This document shows positions 1 through 7,700 of a DNA stretch of 10,308 bases, piece after piece. The notes beneath the pieces were generated by a model. The model did no database searches, was not told where the DNA came from, and saw only the letters and a program-made list of their open reading frames with translations. Every line of letters begins with the position of its first letter. The stretch's first letter is position 1. A program made the translations under genes and the position numbers. The stretch covers positions 1-10,308 of the forward strand of contig JAAYYX010000005.1 of NCBI GenBank assembly GCA_012515135.1. Reading direction: 5' to 3'. This stretch comes from Clostridiales bacterium. Lineage in GTDB: Bacteria > Bacillota > Clostridia > Peptostreptococcales > Anaerovoracaceae.

Positions 1-1
1 C

Positions 2-247
2 TGCGATATAACAGAAGATATGATATCGGATCTGCTTTATACCGGAGAAGCAAAGATCCCTGATCCTGACCTGCTTATAAGGACCAGCGGCGAAAAGCGT
101 TTGTCAAATTACCTGCTTTGGCAGCTGGCTTACAGCGAATTTGTTTTTACGGATACTTACTGGCCTGATTTTTCGCCGGCAGAATTTGAAAAAGCCATAG
201 AAGAGTATCAAAAAAGGGACAGAAGGTTCGGAGGAAGAAGAAAATGA
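2..247 (+). CDS. uppS: Isoprenyl transferase / undecaprenyl diphosphate synthase, C-terminal part
   Basis: This is the last 81 codons of a cis-prenyltransferase; the frame is open to the left edge, so the true start lies outside the window. The enzyme condenses isopentenyl diphosphate with farnesyl diphosphate to make the C55 lipid carrier for peptidoglycan at the cytoplasmic membrane. The family's C-terminal block is clear: a DPDLLIRTSGE stretch with its Arg codon at 80, then KRLSN with Arg at 98 and Ser at 104. These match the Arg and Arg/Ser residues that bind the isopentenyl diphosphate pyrophosphate in the E. coli enzyme. They are followed by LLWQLAYSEF, a TYWPDF motif and a basic RRFGG end. 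The stop overlaps the cdsA start by 4 bp (ATGA), implying translational coupling. The ATG at 20 is an internal methionine. Strict chain-length specificity (C55 or other) cannot be judged from this fragment. Confidence 0.95.
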   Translation, partial: CDITEDMISDLLYTGEAKIPDPDLLIRTSGEKRLSNYLLWQLAYSEFVFTDTYWPDFSPAEFEKAIEEYQKRDRRFGGRRK

Positions 248-1050
248 AAACGAGGATCATTTCTGGACTTATAATGCTGCCAATGCTGGCGGTCCTATAC
301 TTTGGAGGATATGTGCTGATGGCGGCATGTTTTGGACTTACCCTTGCCGCCCTTTATGAATTCTTCAAGGGCTTTGATTCCATGGGGACAAAACCGTCTT
401 ATCCGTTGGCGGCATTTTCCGCAATGCTGCTTTATGGATATACACTTTATTTGGATATTTCGAAAAGTACTGCAGGTGACCTTGAAAGACCTTTCATGTT
501 CTGGTTATTTATAACGGTTGCAGCAAGTCTGATCTATCTTTTCCCAATAGAAAAAAGACAGCTTCAGGATGCCATGGCCACGGTCACGGGAGCTTTATAT
601 ATCGCTTTCTTTGCATTCCATCTGGTCCTTGTGGATCAGACGGGAAAACCATCGATCCTGATATGGATAATCATATTTTCGGCATTCGGTACCGATGTGT
701 TTGCATATTTCACCGGTCTTGCTTTGGGACGGCATAAACTCTGCCCATCCATAAGCCCTAAGAAAACTGTGGAAGGTGCCATTGGCGGTGTTATGGGCAG
801 CATAATCATATGCGGAGCTTTCGGATATTTTTTTGCTGAAGAATATCTGATCCACTGCCTTATACTTGGTATACTGGGGGGAATAATATCTCAGCTGGGA
901 GACCTCACAGCCTCTGTATTCAAGAGAAAGATGGGGATAAAGGATTACGGCCATCTGATACCGGGTCACGGCGGGATACTTGACCGTTTTGACAGCGTTC
1001 TTTTTACGGCACCAATGGTTTATTATTATATTATCTTTGCAATACAGTAA
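244..1050 (+). CDS. cdsA: Phosphatidate cytidylyltransferase (CDP-diacylglycerol synthase)
   Basis: The enzyme converts phosphatidic acid and CTP to CDP-diacylglycerol, the branch point for phosphatidylglycerol and other phospholipids, in the cytoplasmic membrane. The protein has 268 residues, a usual length for Bacillota CdsA, and consists largely of hydrophobic helices (about eight by eye), beginning with a helix at roughly residues 7-35. The CdsA signature is complete at residues 224-250: SVFKRKMGIKD, then a PGHGG turn and LDRFDS, carrying the conserved Lys, Asp and Arg residues of the active site. A second conserved stretch, SPKKTVEGAIGG, lies near residues 174-185. The ATG at 244 overlaps the uppS stop and gives a normal MKTRIISG start of the family. 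The dxr gene follows after 18 bp. Assignment is by signature and by gene order, and I see nothing unusual in it. Confidence 0.96.
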   Translation: MKTRIISGLIMLPMLAVLYFGGYVLMAACFGLTLAALYEFFKGFDSMGTKPSYPLAAFSAMLLYGYTLYLDISKSTAGDLERPFMFWLFITVAASLIYLFPIEKRQLQDAMATVTGALYIAFFAFHLVLVDQTGKPSILIWIIIFSAFGTDVFAYFTGLALGRHKLCPSISPKKTVEGAIGGVMGSIIICGAFGYFFAEEYLIHCLILGILGGIISQLGDLTASVFKRKMGIKDYGHLIPGHGGILDRFDSVLFTAPMVYYYIIFAIQ

Positions 1051-1068
1051 AAGGTATCATTTATCATC

Positions 1069-2196
1069 ATGAAGAAAATAGCCGTGCTGGGCAGTACCGG
1101 GTCTATTGGTACTCAGGCACTTGAAATAATAGAAAAAAACAGAGAAGAGTATTCCGTATCGGCACTGTCATGCGGAAGAAATATTCCTCTGCTCCAAAAA
1201 CAGATAGACTTATTTCTGCCCGATATGGTTTCCGTCAAAGAGAAGAAGGATGCGGAAGAACTTCAAAAGAAGTATCCGAAGATCCATGTTGTATATGGAG
1301 AAGAAGGCCTTATCGAAGCTGCTTCCTGTGACTGCCATATGGTCCTTAATGCTCTTATGGGCATAAAGGGGCTTATGCCCACATACAGAGCTATACTGGC
1401 CGGAAAAGATATAGCTCTGGCCAATAAGGAGACCCTGGTGGCCGGAGGACAGCTCATAATGGAAAAAGCCGCCGAAAAGGGAGTTAGGATACTGCCCGTA
1501 GACAGTGAGCACAGTGCCGTCTTCCAGTGTATGCAGGGCAATGAAAAAAAATCCTTAAAAAGAATAATACTGACGGGATCGGGAGGGCCGTTCAGAGGCT
1601 TTTCAACAAGACAGCTTTATGATGTGACAAAAGAACAGGCCCTTGCTCATCCCAACTGGAGCATGGGGCAGAAAATAACAATAGATTCGGCAACTCTTAT
1701 GAACAAGGGGCTTGAGGTCATAGAAGCCAGATGGCTTTTTGATGTGACTCTTGAAAAAATAGATGTGGTGATACATCCCCAGAGCATAATACATTCAATG
1801 GTAGAGTATGAGGATAATTCTGTGATGGCACAGATGGGCCTTCCGGATATGAAGGTGCCCATAGCATATGCGCTGAGCTGGCCAAAACGACGCAAAAATG
1901 ATTTCAAAAGTCTGGATATCCTAAGGGAAGGTGCAAACCTTACTTTTGAAAGTCCTGATAAAAACACCTTTCGGTGTCTGTCCCTTGCATATGAAGCATC
2001 AAAAAAAGGGGGCACGTATCCGGTGGTAATGAACGGCGCCAATGAAGTTCTGGTACAGAAATTCCTTGAGGGAAAGATAGGATTTACCCAAATACAGGAG
2101 ACTATAGAAAGAGTGCTCTGTGAGCATATACCAAAATATCGGCTGACACCGGAGATTATACTTGAAGAAGATAAAAAGATAAGGAAAAAAATATGA
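1069..2196 (+). CDS. dxr: 1-deoxy-D-xylulose 5-phosphate reductoisomerase
   Basis: This is the first committed enzyme of the MEP isoprenoid pathway, turning DXP into 2-C-methyl-D-erythritol 4-phosphate with NADPH and a divalent metal, in the cytosol (synonym ispC). It has 375 residues. The NADPH-binding GSTGSIG loop is at residues 8-14 and LANKETLVAGG follows. The metal ligands D145 and E147 lie in the VDSEHSAVFQ block, with the third, E216, in NKGLEVIEARW; N212 and K213 of that block bind substrate phosphate. The GSGGPFRG stretch and HPNWSMG (H194), which close over the substrate, are present. The start at 1069 places the Rossmann loop at the usual distance from the N terminus. Its Shine-Dalgarno is weak: AAGG at 1051-1054, 14 nt away. 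The stop overlaps the rseP start by 4 bp. By family knowledge this is the target of fosmidomycin. Confidence 0.97.
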   Translation: MKKIAVLGSTGSIGTQALEIIEKNREEYSVSALSCGRNIPLLQKQIDLFLPDMVSVKEKKDAEELQKKYPKIHVVYGEEGLIEAASCDCHMVLNALMGIKGLMPTYRAILAGKDIALANKETLVAGGQLIMEKAAEKGVRILPVDSEHSAVFQCMQGNEKKSLKRIILTGSGGPFRGFSTRQLYDVTKEQALAHPNWSMGQKITIDSATLMNKGLEVIEARWLFDVTLEKIDVVIHPQSIIHSMVEYEDNSVMAQMGLPDMKVPIAYALSWPKRRKNDFKSLDILREGANLTFESPDKNTFRCLSLAYEASKKGGTYPVVMNGANEVLVQKFLEGKIGFTQIQETIERVLCEHIPKYRLTPEIILEEDKKIRKKI

Positions 2197-3206
2197 TAAC
2201 TGCAATTTATGCCATAGCAATGTTCTGCGTGCTGATATTCATGCACGAACTGGGTCATTTTATAGCAGCCAGAGCATGCAATGTAAAAGTAAATAAATTT
2301 GCCATAGGCATGGGTCCGGCATTCTGGAAAAAACAAAAAGGTGAGACGGAGTATTCCTTGAGGATTTTCCCCATCGGCGGTTTTTGTGCAATGGAGGGAG
2401 AAGATGAGGATTCAGATGAACCAAGAGCTCTGAACAACAAAAAAGCATGGCAGAAGTCCATAGTTATTTGTGCCGGTTCTTTTATGAACCTTTTGCTGGC
2501 GGTCGTTCTGATGATAATATTCGTTTTCTATATCGGAACTGCCACTACTACCCTGGATGCGGTACAAAAAGGAAGCCCCGCTGAAGAAGCCGGATTGAAA
2601 CCGGGAGACAAGATCGTCATGGTGGACGGCAAGAAAACAAATGAATGGACGGATGTTACAGACATAATAACAGGCACAGAAAAGAAAAAAACAGATATAA
2701 CAGTCGAAAGAAATGGCAAAGAATACACCTTTGTAACGGGCTTCATGAAAAGTGAAGAGGGCCGGAAGATGATCGGGATAACATCAGCCAGGCAGAGAGA
2801 TCCGGTTTCCGCCGTAAGGGACGGAGCCAAAGCAACTTTTGATATGACCGTGAATATGTATGAAATATTAAAACGGCTTTTCACGGGAGATGTTTCCGCA
2901 AAAGAACTGTCGGGGCCTGTGGGCATAGTTTATATGGTGGATCAAAGCGTCAGTTACGGGTTTATGTATTTTCTTTATTTCATGTCGCTTATAAGTTTGA
3001 ATCTTGCCATAGTCAATATGTTGCCCCTTCCGGCACTGGACGGGGGACGGCTGCTTTTCATAATAGTAAGAAAGATCACCGGCAAAGCAATAACAGATGA
3101 TATGGAAGGGAAGATACATTTCATTGGAATAATGCTTCTGCTTTTGCTTATGGTATATGTTACATGGAATGACATTGTCAGATTTATTGTTCCCATATTC
3201 AACTGA
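2193..3206 (+). CDS. rseP: RseP/RasP-type site-2 intramembrane zinc metalloprotease
   Basis: This membrane-embedded protease cuts transmembrane segments of substrates such as anti-sigma factors and leftover signal peptides. The 337-residue protein has the family order. TM1 (about 3-25) contains the zinc-binding HELGH at residues 18-22. A second hydrophobic segment lies near 92-115, followed by one PDZ domain (about 115-190, with GSPAEEAGLKPGD as its carboxylate-binding part). The ELSGPVGI stretch comes next, then TM3 (about 256-280) running into NMLPLPALDGG at 275-285, whose Asp supplies the third zinc ligand. The last TM is at about 308-324. Gram-positive members carry one PDZ domain, whereas E. 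coli RseP carries two. The start overlaps the dxr stop (ATGA), and ispG follows after 22 bp. Placement after uppS-cdsA-dxr is the common bacterial arrangement. The particular substrate here cannot be inferred. Confidence 0.95.
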   Translation: MITAIYAIAMFCVLIFMHELGHFIAARACNVKVNKFAIGMGPAFWKKQKGETEYSLRIFPIGGFCAMEGEDEDSDEPRALNNKKAWQKSIVICAGSFMNLLLAVVLMIIFVFYIGTATTTLDAVQKGSPAEEAGLKPGDKIVMVDGKKTNEWTDVTDIITGTEKKKTDITVERNGKEYTFVTGFMKSEEGRKMIGITSARQRDPVSAVRDGAKATFDMTVNMYEILKRLFTGDVSAKELSGPVGIVYMVDQSVSYGFMYFLYFMSLISLNLAIVNMLPLPALDGGRLLFIIVRKITGKAITDDMEGKIHFIGIMLLLLLMVYVTWNDIVRFIVPIFN

Positions 3207-3228
3207 AAAATATCAGGCAGGTATAACA

Positions 3229-4299
3229 ATGACAAAAAAAGTACAATGCGGAAATATATTTATAGGCGGCGGAGAGCCGGTATCCGTGCAGTCTATGACA
3301 AACAAGGATACAAGAGATATAAAGGCGTGCATTTCTCAAATAGAAAGACTGTCTGATGCGGGCTGCGATATAGTACGCCTTGCGGTTTTTGATAAAATGG
3401 CCGCAGAAGCTTTCGGTGAAATAAAAAAAGCAACAGATATTCCTTTGGTGGCGGACATACATTTTGATCACAGGCTGGCACTGGCTGCCATAGAAAAGGG
3501 TGCCGATAAAATAAGAATAAATCCCGGAAACATAGGCAGCAGAGAGAAAGTACGCCGGATTGTTGATGCGGCAAAAAAAAGAGGGATACCCATAAGGGTA
3601 GGTGTGAATTCCGGTTCCCTTGAAAAGGACATACTCGAAAAATATAAAGGGGTAACAGCAGAGGGTCTCGCAGAGAGCGCCATCAGAAGTGCAAAAATGT
3701 TGGAAGACTTGGGTTTTGAAGATTTGGTTTTATCGGTAAAAGCTTCGGATCCGGCGATAAATTATGATGCATGTATACTCCTTTCAAAAATGACAAAACA
3801 TCCGATGCATATCGGAGTGACTGAAGCAGGAACAAAGGGGCAGGGAATAATAAAGTCGGCTGTGGGCATAGGCGCCCTGTTGTTGGCCGGGGTAGGGGAC
3901 ACCGTGAGAGTTTCCATTACAGGAGATCCGGAAGCAGAGGTTATCGCTGCAAAAAATATAATTGCTGCCGCCGGTCTTGGCAGGCTCCCCATCAATATAA
4001 TATCATGTCCCACATGTGGACGCAGCAGGATGGATATTGAGAAACTGGTAATTGAACTGGAAAAAGAGATCGTGCCCCTTTGTGAAAAAAGAAAGAAAGC
4101 AGGGAAGAAAAGTCTTGATATAGCAGTTATGGGCTGTGAAGTCAACGGACCCGGAGAAGCAAAAGAAGCAGATTTCGGAGTTGCATGCGGGAAAGGAAAA
4201 GGACTGATATTCATCCGGGGCAAGGCAATAAAGACAGTCCCCGAGGAGGAAATAATAAAAGAACTTGTTAGGATGGCAGAGAACTATGAAAATATATAA
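3229..4299 (+). CDS. ispG: 4-hydroxy-3-methylbut-2-en-1-yl diphosphate synthase (flavodoxin/ferredoxin)
   Basis: IspG carries out the penultimate MEP-pathway step, the reductive ring opening of methylerythritol cyclodiphosphate to HMBPP at a [4Fe-4S] cluster. I start it at the ATG at 3229 (356 aa), because MTKKVQCGNIFIGGGEPVSVQSMTN then lines up with the family N terminus. The frame is open further upstream to 3157, but that would overlap rseP by 50 bp and add unrelated residues. A modest AGGCAGG-like ribosome site lies at 3215-3221. The TIM-barrel blocks VADIHFD, RINPGNIG, RVGVNSGSLEKD and SVKASD are all present. Cluster ligands are C260 and C263 (SCPTCGR), C303 (MGCEVNGPGEA) and E310. The gap between the second and third cysteines is 8 residues longer than I recall for E. 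coli and C. difficile IspG, with a Lys/Arg-rich insert (CEKRKKAGKK). The 3' end overlaps the next gene by 14 bp. Confidence 0.95.
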   Translation: MTKKVQCGNIFIGGGEPVSVQSMTNKDTRDIKACISQIERLSDAGCDIVRLAVFDKMAAEAFGEIKKATDIPLVADIHFDHRLALAAIEKGADKIRINPGNIGSREKVRRIVDAAKKRGIPIRVGVNSGSLEKDILEKYKGVTAEGLAESAIRSAKMLEDLGFEDLVLSVKASDPAINYDACILLSKMTKHPMHIGVTEAGTKGQGIIKSAVGIGALLLAGVGDTVRVSITGDPEAEVIAAKNIIAAAGLGRLPINIISCPTCGRSRMDIEKLVIELEKEIVPLCEKRKKAGKKSLDIAVMGCEVNGPGEAKEADFGVACGKGKGLIFIRGKAIKTVPEEEIIKELVRMAENYENI

Positions 4300-4714
4300 T
4301 GCGACACATATGATAAGATACGAAGACCTTAACCACCATGCCAATCTTTATGCCGGAAGGGCTTCGGAGTGGATGATAGAAGCTTCATTTGCAGCAGTCA
4401 CCATTGTATACGGAAACGGAGACGGGCTGAGATATAAAAACACACATAAATTCGACTTCAGAAAATCGGTTTATCCGGGAGACATCATAACTTTTGCAGC
4501 AAAGGTCGTAAGAATGGGCAAAACCAGCATTACGGTGAATGTGGAGCTTATTGACGAAAAGACGGAAGAAACCAGGGCGGAAGGCTTTGTTACATATGTT
4601 ACTGTTGATAATGAAGGCAGACCCGTAAGACACGGACTCAGTCTTGACGAAACACATGATGAAAAAGAAAAAGAATGGAGAAAGGAAGCGGAGTCATTTT
4701 TTAGGAAGCCATGA
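4286..4714 (+). CDS. Hotdog-fold protein, acyl-CoA thioesterase-like
   Basis: This small cytosolic protein (142 aa from the ATG at 4286) has the hallmarks of the hotdog fold used by acyl-CoA/acyl-ACP thioesterases. An N-terminal LNHHANLYAG loop is followed by a helix (EWMIEASFAAVTIVYG), then an HKFDFRKSVYPGDIITFAAKV stretch with the typical 'PGD' turn, and strands ITVNVELIDEKT and GFVTYVTVD. The C terminus is charged. Thioesterases of the YciA/ACOT type have an Asp or Glu in the central helix; here that position appears to be Ile, with a Glu one residue later, so catalysis is uncertain. A TTG at 4265 would extend it by 7 residues. It overlaps ispG by 14 bp and polC by 4 bp (ATGA), so it is surely co-transcribed. 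I cannot name its substrate. A role in lipid or acyl-chain metabolism is only suggested by the fold and by cdsA upstream. Confidence 0.78.
   Translation: MKIYNATHMIRYEDLNHHANLYAGRASEWMIEASFAAVTIVYGNGDGLRYKNTHKFDFRKSVYPGDIITFAAKVVRMGKTSITVNVELIDEKTEETRAEGFVTYVTVDNEGRPVRHGLSLDETHDEKEKEWRKEAESFFRKP
4703..4708 (+). promoter_or_regulatory. Ribosome binding site of polC
   Basis: AGGAAG ends two bases before the polC ATG, inside the last codons of the hotdog gene. The spacing is short, and together with the ATGA stop/start overlap it suggests that polC translation is coupled to that of the upstream gene. Confidence 0.5.
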
Positions 4715-7700
4715 AGAACATACTTGACAGTTATATAAGAGAAGGATACCGGTATAAAGTTGAAAAAGCAGTCATGACAAAAGAGACAGGAGTTCTGACT
4801 CTTTATATAAGACTCAATTTTATTGTCCCCGCAGAGGATATAGGCAGAATAGAAGAGGCTATAAAAAAAGGGATACCGGCAGTATCCCAAACTGACATCA
4901 GATTCATATATGAAGATGTCCGTCTTGACAGGACGGATATTTTTGATAGATTCATAGGCCATATGATAAGGATGTCAAACGGTAGATATTCTGCAGTTAC
5001 AAAGATGATATATCCTCATGAATTCAGGGAAGAAGAAGGCTACCTGACAATATATGCTCTCGGAGAGACTGCGGTCAGGACACTCAACAGTCAGGTGGCA
5101 TCTGAATTTCAAAAAATGCTGAAGGATAATTTTGATATTGATATAAAGGTGGGTTTCAAAAACCATGAGGATGAATATGCAAGAACATCAATAGACATAG
5201 AAAGCCGGGGAGAAGAGTTTTCAAAAAAACCCGAACCAAAGCAAACAAAGACAGTCAATAAAACCAAAAGAAACGGTAAGCAGGAAGCCATAATGGGGAA
5301 GGCAATAAAAGAACCTGTCATGGCAATTGGCGATCTGCCCGAAACGGGGGAGGCGGTAATTGAAGGAAAGGTTTTTGAAATAACCGAAAAAACCGTAAGA
5401 AACGGCAAAAAGCTGATCAACATACTTTTGTATGACGGGACTACTTCGGCATGTGCAAAAGCTTTTATGAAGGAAGAAAAATGGAATGAAATGTCTGAAA
5501 AACTGAGGGAAAACGATCTGCTCAAAATAAAAGGGGATATAGAATGGGACAACTTCACCAATAATATTGTCATAATGGCTAAGCATATAGAAAAAGGGAA
5601 TCAGACAAAGAGAGAAGATCTCTCAGGGACAAAAAGAATCGAATTACATGCGCATACCAAGATGAGTGCCATGGACGGATTCAATGATATCAGGGGCATG
5701 ATAGAACAGGCAGCTTCATGGGGACATAGGGCTATCGCCATAACCGATCATGGCGTGGTGCAGGCTTTTCCCGAAGCTTTTAAGGCGGCGGCGGACCTGA
5801 AAAAACAAAAGGGGCAGGAAATAAAAATAATATACGGACTTGAAGGATATATTTTTGATGACAGTGACTGTCTGCTGCCCGACGGGAAAATCGATTACAG
5901 GTCGAAAAAGACCAATCATGTAATAATACTTGCAAAGGATCAAAACGGGCTGAAGAATCTGTATCGTCTTGTTTCGGATTCTCACATCAAATATTTTTAC
6001 AGAAAACCCAGGATACCAAAATCGCTGCTTTTCGCCAGAAGAGAAGGGCTTATCATCGGTTCGGCATGTGCCCAGGGAGAAGTATATCAGGCTGTACTAA
6101 GAAAATATACAAAAGAAAAGATAGATGAAACAGTAGATTTTTATGATTATCTTGAAATCCAGCCTCTGATCAACAATCAGTTCCTGATAGATGGGGGTCT
6201 GGTTTCGGGCAAAGAAGAACTTAAGGATATAAATCGGAGAATAATAGAACTGGGCAGAGAGCACGGCAAAACCGTTGTTGCCACCTGTGATACTCATTAT
6301 ACTTCCCCGGATGATTTTCTTTATCGGAAAATACTTATGGCAGGACAGGGATATAAAGATACCGAGGGGGAACAGGGACTTTATCTGCGCACCACCGGGG
6401 AAATGCTTTCGGAGTTTGATTATCTGGATGAAGAAACAGCCTCTGACTTGGTCATAAAAGGTCCGGGATATATATCGGATATGGTCGCGGAGGTAATGCC
6501 GGTGCCTTCCGGCAAATTCCCGCCAAAGATCCAAGATGCCGACGAGATACTCCGCAGAAAGTGTGAAGAAAATGCAAAGGAAAGATACGGGGATCCTTTG
6601 CCCGATAAAATAAGGGAAAGACTTTTTGCAGAACTTGATTCCATAATCGGGAATGATTATGCAGTGCTTTATGTTTCTGCGGAAAAGCTTGTTCAAAAAT
6701 CCCTTTCTGATGGATATCTTGTAGGATCCAGAGGGTCTGTCGGATCGTCATTTGCTGCAACAATGGCCGGGATAACGGAAGTGAATCCTTTACCGCCCCA
6801 TTATATATGCCCCGCATGCAAAAAACTTGAATGGGGAGATGAAACTGTCTATGACTGCGGTGCAGACATGCCGGTCATAAAATGTTCCAACTGTAATGCA
6901 GTTATGGAACAGGACGGATTCAATATACCCTTTGAAACATTTCTCGGATTTGAAGGAAACAAAGAACCCGATATAGATCTCAACTTTGCAGGGGAATATC
7001 AGGCCCGGGCCCACAAGTTCGTGGAAGAGATATTCGGCAGTGAAAACGTTTTTCGTGCCGGCACTATAAGTACCATAGCCTCAAAGACCGCCTACGGCTT
7101 CGTTATGAAATATTTTGAAGAAAGAGGCATACCCGTAAACAAATATGAAGCGGAAAGGCTGACAAAGTGCTGTACGGGCATAAGACGTACCACGGGGCAG
7201 CATCCGGGAGGCATAATAATACTTCCCAAGGGTCATGATATACATGAATTCTGTCCGGTGCAGTATCCGGCAAATGACAGTTCTACCGGTGTTGTCACTA
7301 CGCATTTTGAGTATCACGCCATAGACAAGAACCTTTTCAAACTGGATATACTCGGACATGATAATCCTTCTATGATAAGGCAGCTGCAGGACATGACCGG
7401 TGTGGATCCGCTCAAGGTATCCCTGAAGGATGAAAAAGTGATGAGTCTGTTCAACGGTATTGACAGCCTGGATGTGAAAGAACCGGACTACAGATTCACT
7501 CACGGCAGTTTTGGCGTGCCTGAATTCGGGACCAGGTTCGTTCGGCAGATGCTGGACGATACGAAACCCGACAAATTTGCTGATCTGGTAAGGATATCCG
7601 GATTTTCCCACGGCACGAATGTGTGGATAAATAATGCCCAGGAATATATAAGGAGCGGACAGGCCACATTAAAAGATGCGATTTCCACTCGGGATGACAT

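Noticed and set aside
1647..2336. Long minus-strand reading frame opposite dxr and rseP (229 codons)
   Set aside because: It is antisense to two well-identified conserved genes, its product resembles no family I know, and it spans their junction. It is a shadow of the plus-strand coding.
3157..3228. Upstream extension of ispG that overlaps the 3' end of rseP
   Set aside because: It adds 24 residues that do not resemble the IspG N terminus and would overlap rseP by 50 bp. The ATG at 3229 gives the family start.
4265..4285. TTG start for the hotdog gene, with a strong GAGGAGGA at 4243-4250
   Set aside because: The spacing of 14 nt is long and the added residues have no clear role in the fold. 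The ATG at 4286 is preferred, but this alternative is not excluded.
5850..5930. Frameshift or decay as the cause of the short PolC
   Set aside because: The reading frame is continuous, both PHP flanks are well conserved, and all downstream catalytic motifs are intact.
6496..6513. Small inverted repeat TGCCGG/CCGGCA within polC
   Set aside because: It is a 6-bp stem inside conserved coding sequence and is explained by codon choice.
6097..6696. Long minus-strand reading frame opposite polC (199 codons)
   Set aside because: The polC translation across it is fully conserved and the antisense product has no recognisable motif.
7002..7011. GC-rich 10-bp palindrome GGCCCGGGCC in polC
   Set aside because: It encodes conserved residues after the catalytic motif (QARAH) and has no partner sites that I can see.
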